Source of the DNA: Betaproteobacteria bacterium
Lineage (GTDB): Bacteria; Pseudomonadota; Gammaproteobacteria; Burkholderiales; SG8-39
Reading direction: 5' to 3'
DNA: 10,250 nucleotides
Assembly: GCA_005884335.1 (NCBI GenBank)
Contig: VBCJ01000088.1
Location: 1-10,250 of the forward strand
The position numbers and the translations under genes were made by a program. Positions 1-5,874 of the stretch are shown in pieces; position 1 is the first letter of the stretch, and each line of letters begins with the position of its first letter. The notes under the pieces are model-generated. The model was given only the letters and a program-made list of their open reading frames with translations, searched no databases and was not told the DNA's origin.

Positions 1-736
1 CCTTCGGGCGGCGCGCGCCCCAGTAAAGCCTCATGGGGCGGGCGACGCCCTTTTTGAACGCGGCCTCGATGAGCGCCTTGATCGGCGCGAATCCCGTTCC
101 CGAGGCGACGAGCACGATGGGCTTGTCGGATTCGTCGCGCAGGAAGAAAGTTCCGAACGGCCCTTCGAAGCGCAGGATGTCGCGCTCTTTCATGGTCCGG
201 AACACGTGGTCGGTGAACGCGCCGCCCGGAACGTGGCGCACGTGCAGCTGAACGTACTCGTCGTCGTGCGGCGCATTGGCCATGGAAAAACTCCGCCGCG
301 TGCCGTCCTTCAAGAGGATGTCGATGTACTGGCCCGGCAGGAACATCAGGCGCTCGTTCGCCGGGAGCTTCAGATAGACGATCATGGCGTCGTCCGCGGC
401 ACGCTCCAGCTTCTGCACGCGCGCAGGAAGCTTCCTGACCTGGATATCGCCCGCTTTGCGCACTTCGCGCGCCTCGATCACCACGTCCGACAGCGGCTTC
501 GCCTGGCAGAAGAGGGCGTAGCCCTGCTCGCGCTCCTGCGCGGTGAGCGCCTTTTCCGAGTAACGGCCGTAGCCGATCCGGCCATCGACGAGCTTCCCCT
601 TGCAACTGCCGCAGGCGCCGTCGCGGCAGCCGTAAGGGAGCACGAGACCTGCATCGAGCGCAGATTGGAGGATCGTCGAGCCGTCCTGCGCCGGAAACCG
701 GTGGCCGGTGTTGCGTATCGTGACCTGATGCGTCAT
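1..736 (-). CDS. [2Fe-2S]/FAD/NAD(P) oxidoreductase, CDP-6-deoxy-delta-3,4-glucoseen reductase-like (3' end outside window)
   Basis: Single-chain electron-transfer flavoprotein that would pass electrons from NAD(P)H through FAD to a plant-type [2Fe-2S] cluster and then to an unknown partner. Reading leftward from the ATG at 736 gives 245 codons, still open at the edge. Seen: an N-terminal ferredoxin domain (about residues 1-95) with CRDGACGSCK at 37-46 and a fourth cysteine, C77 (ligands C37, C42, C45, C77); an FAD-binding barrel with RSFS at 148-151; and the start of the NAD-binding lobe with GTGFAP at 213-218. The family is usually about 340 residues, so about 95 are missing off the edge. 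Despite the family name there are no deoxysugar genes nearby, so the substrate is open; a general reductase role is likelier. It is divergent from the SDR remnant at 761, 24 bp away. No clear ribosome binding site is seen. Confidence 0.88.
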   Translation of the reverse strand, partial: MTHQVTIRNTGHRFPAQDGSTILQSALDAGLVLPYGCRDGACGSCKGKLVDGRIGYGRYSEKALTAQEREQGYALFCQAKPLSDVVIEAREVRKAGDIQVRKLPARVQKLERAADDAMIVYLKLPANERLMFLPGQYIDILLKDGTRRSFSMANAPHDDEYVQLHVRHVPGGAFTDHVFRTMKERDILRFEGPFGTFFLRDESDKPIVLVASGTGFAPIKALIEAAFKKGVARPMRLYWGARRPK

Positions 737-748
737 CGGTGCGCGGGG

Positions 749-754
749 TAGAAT
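749..754 (+). promoter_or_regulatory. Candidate -10 box (TAGAAT) before the SDR remnant/cutA/dsbD run
   Basis: TAGAAT matches the sigma-70 -10 consensus at 5 of 6 positions and lies six bases before the GTG at 761, in the 24-bp gap between divergent genes. I see no good -35 at 16-18 bp. If used, transcription would begin at or next to the GTG, giving a leaderless message. The same box lies close ahead of two other genes in this window, which raises its credibility slightly. Confidence 0.35.
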
Positions 755-760
755 CCGTTC

Positions 761-889
761 GTGGAAAATCTGCTCATCATCGGTTGCGGTGACATCGCGC
801 GCCGCGCGGACGCGGCGCCATGTTACCACGGCGATTCGTGTACGCTGCGCCTTCCCAACCGACGCATGAAAGCGGAACTCGGCGCATGA
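761..889 (+). pseudogene. Internally deleted remnant of an SDR/NAD-dependent epimerase-like gene (42 codons)
   Basis: The frame opens at GTG 761 and stops at TGA 887-889. It starts with VENLLIIGCGDIARRA, a typical first beta strand and GxGxxA dinucleotide-binding loop of YeeZ-like SDR proteins, which are normally close to 290 residues. Within about 10 codons it reaches LRLPNRRMKAELGA, which resembles the extreme C-terminus of the same family (a RLxNRRMKxEL-type segment). The simplest reading is an in-frame deletion joining the two ends of one gene, with the last dozen or so residues also lost. Known family features are the Rossmann loop and the NRRMKxEL-like tail; the deletion is inference. 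The product cannot be a working dehydrogenase. The frame survives and its TGA overlaps the cutA ATG (ATGA), so it may persist as a leader that delivers ribosomes to cutA. Confidence 0.55.
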
Positions 890-1215
890 AGGCCGCGGAC
901 GCCTATCTCGTCATCACCAATCTGCCCGACCGCGGCAGCGCGGCGAAGCTCGCGTTCGAGCTCGTCGAAAAGCGCCTCGCTGCGTGCATCAATATCCTTT
1001 CGCCGTGCCGCTCCATCTATCGCTGGAAGGGCAAGACCGAGGACGCCGAGGAATTCCCGATGCTCATCAAGACCACGAGCGCGCGCTACGCCGAGCTCGA
1101 AGCGGCGATCCGCTCGGGTCATCCCTACGAACTTCCCGAGATCATCGCGGTCCGATTGACGGGAGGATTGCCCGCGTACCTTGACTGGGTCGATTCGGAA
1201 ACGCGACCCGCCTAG
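886..1215 (+). CDS. cutA: CutA1 divalent-cation tolerance protein
   Basis: Small trimeric cytoplasmic protein, structurally like PII signal proteins, linked genetically to copper and other divalent-metal tolerance; its exact biochemical role is unsettled. The 109-residue product from ATG 886 matches the usual length of 105-112. The diagnostic segment AACINILSPCRSIYRWKGK is present, followed by an acidic stretch and the MLIKT strand, then HPYELPEII and a terminal LDWV. An upstream ATG at 820 would add 22 residues unlike any CutA and is disfavoured. The chosen start overlaps the stop of the SDR remnant (ATGA) and has only a weak GGAA-type ribosome site, so translation may depend on coupling. 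dsbD starts 5 bp after the stop, making a two-gene operon; a cutA-dsbD pairing is well known in proteobacteria. Confidence 0.93.
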   Translation: MKAADAYLVITNLPDRGSAAKLAFELVEKRLAACINILSPCRSIYRWKGKTEDAEEFPMLIKTTSARYAELEAAIRSGHPYELPEIIAVRLTGGLPAYLDWVDSETRPA

Positions 1216-1220
1216 ATCTC

Positions 1221-3005
1221 ATGCGCCGACTTGTGCTCATCGTTCTGTTGCTCTTGTCCGCGCTGCCGCCTGCGCGCGCGGCGAACGCCGACGATCTGCT
1301 CGAGCCCGACAAGGCGTTTCGCTTTTCGGCGCTGGCGCTCGATGCCGCCACGGTAGAGGTGCGTTACGCCATAGCCGACGGCTACTACCTTTACCGCGAG
1401 CGCTTCCGTTTCGCAGCCGAGCCCGCTTCGGTGACACTGGGCCCGCCTCAGTTTCCGAAGGGGCAGGTCCACGAGGACAAGTTCTTCGGCAAACAGGAAA
1501 CCTACCGCAAGGAAGTGCGCATACGCCTGCCGGTCGAGGCGGCCGGCGCCGAGCGCTTGAAGCTCCTCGTAACTTCGCAGGGCTGTGCCGATTTGGGCGT
1601 GTGCTATGTACCGCAGGTGCAAAGCGCTGACCTTCGCCTTACTTCGCTGGGCGGACCGCGTTCGTCGATCTACAAGGAAAACGAGCCGTTTGCCTCTTCG
1701 CCGGAGCGCGTGACCGCAGCGAGCGACGACGTGCGTTTCGCGGGTGTTCTGGAATCAGGCCAGCTCTGGCTGGTCATGGCGGTGTTCTTCGCCGCGGGGC
1801 TGTTGCTCACGTTCACCCCTTGTGTCCTGCCGATGATCCCGATCCTGTCCGGAATCATCGTGGGCGAAGGCCAAAAGGTGACGCGCGGGCGCGCCGTGCT
1901 CGTCTCGCTCGCTTACGTCCTCGGCATGGCGGTGACTTACACCGCCATCGGAATTGCGGCGGCGTTTTCCGGGAACCTGCTTTCCGCGGCGCTGCAGAAC
2001 GCCTGGGTGCTCGGAGCGTTCGCGGCAGTCTTCGTGGGACTTGCGCTGTCCATGTTCGGTTTCTACGAGCTGCAGTTGCCTTCAAGTTGGCAAGCGCGGC
2101 TCACCGAGGCGAGCAACCGGCTGGGGGGCGGGCACTGGGGCGCGGTGGTCCTGATGGGAGCGCTCTCGGCCGCGATCGTTTCTCCCTGCGTCGCCGCGCC
2201 CCTTGCGGGTGCGCTGCTCTACATCGGCCAGACACGCGACGCCGTCCTCGGCGGAACGGCGCTGTTCTCGATGGCGATCGGAATGGGCGTGCCCCTGGTT
2301 TTAGTGGGTGTGTCCGAAGGCTTGCTCCTCCCTAGGTCCGGTCAATGGATGCACGCGGTCAGGCAGTTCTTCGGAGTGCTGCTGCTTGCGGTTGCGATCT
2401 GGATCATCGCGCCGGTGATTCCGGTGGCGGTGCAGATGCTGCTCTGGGCGGCGCTGCTCATCGGATCAGGGGTATTCCTGCGCGCGCTCGAGCCTTTGGG
2501 CGCGGACGCGTCGGGCTGGGACCGGCTATGGAAGGCAGTCGGTATCCTCGCCTTGCTTGCCGGCGTCGCGCAGGCCATCGGGGCGTTATCGGGGGCGCGC
2601 GATCCGCTACAGCCTCTCTCCGGCGTTTTTGCGGAATCACCGGCGCAAAAGCCGCTGCCGTTCGAAACGGTCAAAGCGCTCGACCTGGACGCGCGTCTGA
2701 AGACGGCAGACAGAGTCGCGATGCTCGATTTCTACGCGGACTGGTGCGTGTCGTGCAAGGAAATGGAGCGCTTCACCTTCAGCGATCCGCAGGTACAGGC
2801 CCGGCTGGGCCGGATGGTGCTCCTGCGCGCCGATGTCACAGCCAACACGGCCGATGACAAGGCACTGCTCAAGCGCTTTCGCCTGTTCGGGCCGCCCGGG
2901 ATCGTCTTCTTCGACGCCGGCGGCCGGGAAATCGAGGGTCTGCGCGTGATCGGCTACCAGTCGCCGGAGAAATTCATCAAGTCGCTCGATCTGGCATTGC
3001 GCTAG
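1221..3005 (+). CDS. dsbD: Thiol:disulfide interchange protein DsbD
   Basis: Inner-membrane reductant conduit: takes electrons from cytoplasmic thioredoxin and passes them to periplasmic DsbC-type isomerases and to the cytochrome c maturation thiol pathway. The 594-residue product has a signal peptide (about 1-22, ending ARA-ANA); a periplasmic alpha domain with C122 and C128; a membrane domain of about eight helices (about 180-455) with C201 in FTPCVLP and C323 in SPCVAAPLAG; and a C-terminal thioredoxin-like gamma domain with WCVSCK (C509, C512). All six redox cysteines are present. The C201-C323 spacing of 122 residues and the C122-C128 spacing of 6 equal those of E. coli DsbD. There is no ribosome site worth the name before ATG 1221, so coupling to cutA 5 bp upstream is likely. 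It converges on hemB with four bases between stops and no terminator there. Confidence 0.97.
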   Translation: MRRLVLIVLLLLSALPPARAANADDLLEPDKAFRFSALALDAATVEVRYAIADGYYLYRERFRFAAEPASVTLGPPQFPKGQVHEDKFFGKQETYRKEVRIRLPVEAAGAERLKLLVTSQGCADLGVCYVPQVQSADLRLTSLGGPRSSIYKENEPFASSPERVTAASDDVRFAGVLESGQLWLVMAVFFAAGLLLTFTPCVLPMIPILSGIIVGEGQKVTRGRAVLVSLAYVLGMAVTYTAIGIAAAFSGNLLSAALQNAWVLGAFAAVFVGLALSMFGFYELQLPSSWQARLTEASNRLGGGHWGAVVLMGALSAAIVSPCVAAPLAGALLYIGQTRDAVLGGTALFSMAIGMGVPLVLVGVSEGLLLPRSGQWMHAVRQFFGVLLLAVAIWIIAPVIPVAVQMLLWAALLIGSGVFLRALEPLGADASGWDRLWKAVGILALLAGVAQAIGALSGARDPLQPLSGVFAESPAQKPLPFETVKALDLDARLKTADRVAMLDFYADWCVSCKEMERFTFSDPQVQARLGRMVLLRADVTANTADDKALLKRFRLFGPPGIVFFDAGGREIEGLRVIGYQSPEKFIKSLDLALR

Positions 3006-3009
3006 GGGA

Positions 3010-4017
3010 CTAGCGCTTTTCCTTCAACCACCCCGCCGCATCGAGCGCGAAGTAGGTCAGGATGCCATCGGCGCCGGCGCGCTTGAATGCGACGAGCGCT
3101 TCCATCACGCACTGCTTCTCGGCGAGCCAGCCGTTCTTGAACGCCGCTTTCAACATCGCGTACTCGCCGCTCACCTGATAGACGTAGGTGGGCGCTTTGA
3201 ACTCGTCCTTGATGCGGCGAACGATGTCGAGATAGGGCATGCCCGGCTTCACCATCACCATGTCTGCGCCCTCCTGCAGATCCAGCCCCACTTCCCAAAG
3301 CGCCTCGTCGCTATTGGCGGGGTCCATCTGGTAAGTGAACTTGTTGCCCTTGCCGAGACTTGCCGCCGATCCGACTGCGTCTCGGAAGGGTCCGTAGAAT
3401 CCCGAGGCGTATTTCGCCGAATAAGCCATGATGCGCGTATGGATGAATTCTTTCGCCTCCAGCGCGGTCCGGATGCGGCCGATGCGGCCGTCCATCATGT
3501 CCGAAGGAGCGACGATGTCCACGCCGGCCGCTGCTTGAACGAGCGCCTGCTCCTCGAGTACGGCGAGCGTGTCGTCGTTGAGGATAGTGCCGCCTGAATC
3601 AACCAGTCCGTCCTGGCCGTGATCGGTGTAGGGATCGAGCGCAACATCGGTCATGATGCCGAGCTCGGGAAAGCGTTTTTTCAGCATTCCGACAACACGC
3701 GGGATCAGTCCCTCGGGATTCGTCGCTTCCTTGCCGTCGGGGGTTTTGAGCGACGGTTCGATGGCCGGGAAGAGCGCCATCACCGGCACACCGAGCTTCA
3801 GACATCGCTCCGCCACCGCCGTGACCTTATCGGGCGTGTAACGCGAAACCCCGGGCATGGATGGGACGGCCTGGGTCCGGCCCTTGCCCTCGATCACGAA
3901 GACCGGGTAGATCAGGTCGTCGGGGCCAAGCACGTGCTCGCGCATCAACCGGCGCGAGAATTCGTCGCGCCGCATGCGGCGCATGCGCACCGCCGGAAAA
4001 CTGCCGTAGACCTGCAT
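3010..4017 (-). CDS. hemB: Delta-aminolevulinic acid dehydratase (porphobilinogen synthase)
   Basis: Condenses two 5-aminolevulinate molecules into porphobilinogen, the second common step of haem and other tetrapyrrole synthesis, in the cytoplasm. 335 residues, normal for the family. The two Schiff-base lysines are K202 (in YSAKYAS) and K257 (in MVKPG). The metal site reads DVALDPYTDHGQDG (124-137): D128 and D136 stand where zinc enzymes have cysteine. This is the pattern of the Pseudomonas aeruginosa-type, magnesium-stimulated enzymes, and implies catalysis without active-site zinc. The ATG at 4017 is backed by AAGGAG five bases upstream, the best ribosome site in this part of the window. 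yihA lies upstream on the same strand with an 83-bp gap, so hemB may share its message or use its own promoter. The 3' end abuts dsbD. Confidence 0.97.
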   Translation of the reverse strand: MQVYGSFPAVRMRRMRRDEFSRRLMREHVLGPDDLIYPVFVIEGKGRTQAVPSMPGVSRYTPDKVTAVAERCLKLGVPVMALFPAIEPSLKTPDGKEATNPEGLIPRVVGMLKKRFPELGIMTDVALDPYTDHGQDGLVDSGGTILNDDTLAVLEEQALVQAAAGVDIVAPSDMMDGRIGRIRTALEAKEFIHTRIMAYSAKYASGFYGPFRDAVGSAASLGKGNKFTYQMDPANSDEALWEVGLDLQEGADMVMVKPGMPYLDIVRRIKDEFKAPTYVYQVSGEYAMLKAAFKNGWLAEKQCVMEALVAFKRAGADGILTYFALDAAGWLKEKR

Positions 4018-4100
4018 GATCGCTCCTTTTTTCGCCAGATGGATCAGTCGCTTATTCTCAGACGACCGACCGCGGGAACTTTTCCATCGCCCCGCCGCTC
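4018..4100 (-). promoter_or_regulatory. yihA-hemB spacer with strong hemB ribosome binding site
   Basis: 83-bp gap. AAGGAG (complement at 4023-4028) lies five bases before the hemB ATG. An AT-richer stretch (TGAGAATAA on the minus strand, around 4054-4062) could serve as a -10 region, but no convincing -35 goes with it. No terminator for yihA is visible here, so read-through from yihA into hemB is plausible. Confidence 0.45.
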
Positions 4101-4871
4101 CTATGCCTTAGGCGACTTCGGTCGTCTCCCGCTTCTCCTCCCTGAGCGGGATGCCTTAAACCTTAAGGCACTTTGCCCCGGGCCGATTTCCCCTTTTGGC
4201 CCGGGGGTTTTTATTTCTAGCCCCGGGTCCTGCCCGGGGTTTTCGTTTGGCTCCCCGCTGCTTGATGCGGGGGGCGCCGGCAAGCGGGTATCCAGCCATC
4301 CTCGAAACACCGCCCCCGCTTGATCGAGTCCGGATTTCTTGAGACTCGAGAAAAGCTGCACGGAAGTATTGGGGGCAAGTGCCTCGATTTCTCCTTCGAC
4401 CCGGCGCAGAATTCTCTGCGCTGCCTCCCGCGAGAGTTTATCCGCTTTGGTAAGCAGCACGTGTACCGGCTTTCCGGTAGGGCGAAACCACCCGAGCATC
4501 CGCTGATCGAGCTCGGTCATCGGGTGCCGCACGTCCATGATGAGAGCCAAGCCGCGCAGCGGCCCGCGCATCTGAAGATAGCCGCCCAGCAGTTTCTCCC
4601 AGGGTCCCCGAATCACATCGGGAACCCTCGCGTAGCCGTAGCCGGGGAGATCCACGATGAATCGATTCGCCCCGAGCGCGTAGAAATTGATGAGTCGAGT
4701 TCGTCCCGGGGTCTTGCTCACGAACGCCAATTGGCTCCCGGCCAACGCGTTGATGGCGCTTGATTTGCCCGAGTTCGACCGGCCCGCAAATGCGATTTCA
4801 CCGGCGCTGGCCGGAACGTCCTCGAGCGAGGCTACGCTTTTGAAAAAGGAAGCGCCGCGGAAAAGCAACAT
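4101..4871 (-). CDS. yihA: Ribosome biogenesis GTPase YihA/YsxC (EngB) with unusual C-terminal tail
   Basis: TRAFAC-class GTPase needed for assembly of the large ribosomal subunit. From ATG 4871 (256 residues): G1 GRSNSGKS at 30-37, G2 in KTPGRTRLINF (53-63), G3 DLPGYG at 74-79, G4 TKADK at 141-145, G5 around FSSLKKSG (about 174-181). A TTG at 4886 would add five residues; the ATG is preferred because MLLFRGASFFKSV matches the usual start of betaproteobacterial homologues. The GTPase fold ends near residue 197. About 55 more residues follow, where most homologues end or have only a short tail: first Pro/Gly-rich (NPGQDPG, KTPGPKGEIGPG), then Arg/Lys-rich (SGRRSGRRPKSPKA). The tail DNA is packed with inverted repeats (4111-4239), so it may have arisen by run-on into structured spacer DNA. 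Divergent from cytochrome c4, upstream of hemB. Confidence 0.93.
   Translation of the reverse strand: MLLFRGASFFKSVASLEDVPASAGEIAFAGRSNSGKSSAINALAGSQLAFVSKTPGRTRLINFYALGANRFIVDLPGYGYARVPDVIRGPWEKLLGGYLQMRGPLRGLALIMDVRHPMTELDQRMLGWFRPTGKPVHVLLTKADKLSREAAQRILRRVEGEIEALAPNTSVQLFSSLKKSGLDQAGAVFRGWLDTRLPAPPASSSGEPNENPGQDPGLEIKTPGPKGEIGPGQSALRFKASRSGRRSGRRPKSPKA
4111..4170. repeat. Three small inverted repeats and a direct repeat inside the yihA 3' end
   Basis: GGCGAC (4111-4116) and GTCGTC (4121-4126) flank a TTCG loop, with one G-T pair. TCCCGCT (4127-4133) pairs with AGCGGGA (4145-4151). TGCCTTAA (4152-4159) pairs with TTAAGGCA (4163-4170) over a 3-base loop. ATGCCTTA also occurs as a direct repeat at 4103-4110 and 4151-4158, framing the first two hairpins. 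All lie within codons of the basic tail of YihA. Confidence 0.7.
4176..4212 (+). terminator. Rho-independent terminator-like hairpin facing the + strand
   Basis: CCCCGGGCC (4176-4184) pairs perfectly with GGCCCGGGG (4198-4206) around a 13-base loop, and one G then TTTTT (4208-4212) follow on the + strand. On the minus strand the hairpin is preceded by A and lacks a T run, so it would act only on rightward transcription. No rightward gene lies just upstream; the nearest is dsbD, ending at 3005. It is embedded in yihA codons. Confidence 0.5.
4221..4248 (+). terminator. Second terminator-like hairpin facing the + strand
   Basis: CCCCGGG (4221-4227) and CCCGGGG (4233-4239) enclose a 5-base loop and are followed on the + strand by TTTTCGTTT (4240-4248). 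It is tandem with the hairpin at 4176 and shares the CCCCGGG core, so one may be a duplicate of the other. It too lies in the Pro/Gly-rich part of the YihA tail. Confidence 0.45.
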
Positions 4872-4940
4872 GGATGGGCGGATCAATTTTGCTAGAATAT
4901 CAGCCTTTTGAGCGAAGACTTAAGGGGGGAGAAAAACGGC
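4872..4940. promoter_or_regulatory. Divergent promoter region between yihA and cytochrome c4
   Basis: 69-bp spacer. TAGAAT at 4893-4898 on the + strand fits a -10 box for the cytochrome gene (start at 4941). Its complement reads TATTCT at 4894-4899, a weaker -10 for yihA, which would place that start near 4887 and argue against the TTG 4886 start. GGGGGGAG at 4924-4931 is a clear ribosome site nine bases before ATG 4941. No good -35 was found for either direction. Confidence 0.45.
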
Positions 4941-5573
4941 ATGAAACGAGCCTGGGCGCTTTTGAGCTTCGCGGTTTGCGCCGGCCCGCTCGCCGCTGCC
5001 GAGCCCGCAGCCAAAGCCGATTCCGCCAAGGGCCAGAGCATCGCCAGCAAGATTTGCGCGGCTTGCCACGGTGGCGACGGCAACAGCCCGACCCCCGCCA
5101 ACCCGAAGCTCGCCAGTCAGATACCCGAATACCTGCAGAAGCAGCTCGCCAATTTCAAGCCTGCGACCGGAAAAAGGGCCGAGCGGGAAAACCCGATCAT
5201 GGGTGGCATGGTCGCAGGCCTCTCCGTCGAGGATATGCGCGATGTGGCGGCGTATTACGCCGCGCAGCAGGTCAAGCCGGGCGCGGTAAAAAACCGCGAT
5301 GCGCTCGCACTCGGTGGAAAAATCTGGCGCGGCGGCGACATGATCAAAGGCCTTCCCGCGTGTGCCGCATGCCACGGCGCGACCGGGACGGGTTTACCTG
5401 CGCTATACCCGCGTCTGGCGGGACAGTACGCCGAATACACCGAAGCGCAACTGAAGGCCTTCCGCTCGGGCGAGCGCAGGAACGACGCGAATAAGATGAT
5501 GCAAGCGGTCGCTGCAAGGATGAGCGATCCCGAAATTCGCGCGGTGGCCGATTACGTCGCCGGTCTGCGCTGA
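4941..5573 (+). CDS. Dihaem cytochrome c4, periplasmic
   Basis: Soluble or membrane-associated periplasmic electron carrier, typically delivering electrons from the bc1 complex to terminal oxidases. 210 residues, usual for c4. Seen: a signal peptide (about 1-20, MKRAWALLSF to PLAAA); two homologous class I cytochrome domains, each with a CAACH haem site (C39/C42/H43 and C141/C144/H145); and candidate axial methionines in NPIMGGM (M87 or M90) and NKMMQAV (M186 or M187). An upstream TTG at 4908 in the same frame would place 11 polar residues before the signal peptide and is rejected in favour of ATG 4941 with its strong ribosome site. Divergent from yihA. Close proximity to hemB (haem supply) and dsbD (thiol reduction for haem attachment) suits its assembly needs. 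Hairpins at 5657-5747 may end its transcript. Confidence 0.94.
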   Translation: MKRAWALLSFAVCAGPLAAAEPAAKADSAKGQSIASKICAACHGGDGNSPTPANPKLASQIPEYLQKQLANFKPATGKRAERENPIMGGMVAGLSVEDMRDVAAYYAAQQVKPGAVKNRDALALGGKIWRGGDMIKGLPACAACHGATGTGLPALYPRLAGQYAEYTEAQLKAFRSGERRNDANKMMQAVAARMSDPEIRAVADYVAGLR

Positions 5574-5656
5574 TATTCTCGTTTTCCTGCCCCGGCAAGC
5601 CTCGCAGTCCGAACGCCCGGCCGCGGAATAGCGAGGGCTCGGCTCGTGTTTACGCC

Positions 5657-5689
5657 GGCCGCGTCCGTCGGAAATTCCTCGGACCGGCC
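5657..5689. repeat. Bulged inverted repeat downstream of cytochrome c4
   Basis: GGCCG plus GTCCG on the left (5657-5667, with C5662 bulged) pairs with CGGACCGGCC (5680-5689): ten pairs around a 12-base loop, which itself contains GGAAATTCC. No T run follows directly. It sits two bases before the stronger hairpin at 5692. Confidence 0.55.
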
Positions 5690-5691
5690 GA

Positions 5692-5747
5692 AACCTGCGG
5701 AATAAATGCGCCAAGCCGCGCGTTTGTATCGCAGGTTCGCTTTTTTT
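5692..5747 (+). terminator. Long hairpin with T7 tail: terminator of cytochrome c4, or 3' end of a small RNA
   Basis: Bases 5692-5711 fold against 5718-5737 as a 20-position stem: AACCTGCG pairs perfectly with CGCAGGTT, and AAATGCGC pairs with GCGCGTTT through one G-T pair. The four positions between are two wobbles, one A-T pair and one A-A mismatch. The loop is six bases. Three bases later comes TTTTTTT (5741-5747). Orientation suits the rightward cytochrome c4 message, which ended at 5573. Confidence 0.65.
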
Positions 5748-5859
5748 GGGAGGAAGCAGTGTGCAAAATCCGCGTAGCTTGCGCGGCAATGGCGGGGTAT
5801 GTGGATGGCCCCGCGGTTTCTCGGCGAGCGTGGCGTTCCCGGGAAAACCTTCCGCGCGC

Positions 5860-5865
5860 TAGAAT
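5860..5865 (+). promoter_or_regulatory. Candidate -10 box (TAGAAT) before the ECF sigma gene
   Basis: TAGAAT ends nine bases before ATG 5875, so a start at the usual distance would fall at about 5872-5874 and leave almost no leader. No ribosome binding site precedes the ATG, which fits leaderless translation. No matching -35 was found; GGGAAAAC at 5841-5848 is too close for standard spacing. Confidence 0.35.
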
Positions 5866-5874
5866 GCACGGTAG

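Larger units (their letters stand above)
5574..5874. other. 301-bp intergenic region with hairpins and a possible short ORF
   Basis: No convincing gene. It holds a bulged inverted repeat (5657-5689), a long hairpin plus T run (5692-5747), a GGGAGGA ribosome-site-like motif (5748-5754) followed by two out-of-frame GTG codons (5759 and 5761), and a TAGAAT box (5860-5865) before the sigma factor gene. CGGCCGCG occurs twice (around 5621-5628 and 5656-5663). The frame from GTG 5761 ends at a TAG within the TAGAAT box after 33 codons and resembles nothing I know. Confidence 0.6.

Noticed and set aside
820..888. Upstream ATG start for cutA
   Set aside because: Adds 22 residues with no CutA similarity and overlaps the SDR remnant frame; ATG 886 gives normal family length.
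4018..4100. ECF-type promoter before hemB (minus-strand GGAAAAGTT ... TCTGA)
   Set aside because: The resemblance to GGAACTT-N16-TCTGA is loose and the spacing is off; nothing ties it to the sigma factor in this window.
3619..4323. + strand open frame of 234 codons across hemB and the yihA tail
   Set aside because: Antisense to hemB and yihA, with His/Arg-rich composition and no recognisable motif; a shadow frame.
4908..4940. TTG start for cytochrome c4, and likewise TTG 4886 for yihA
   Set aside because: The first would put polar residues before a good signal peptide and ignore the GGGGGGAG-ATG 4941 pair. The second lacks a ribosome site and adds residues not matching homologue starts.
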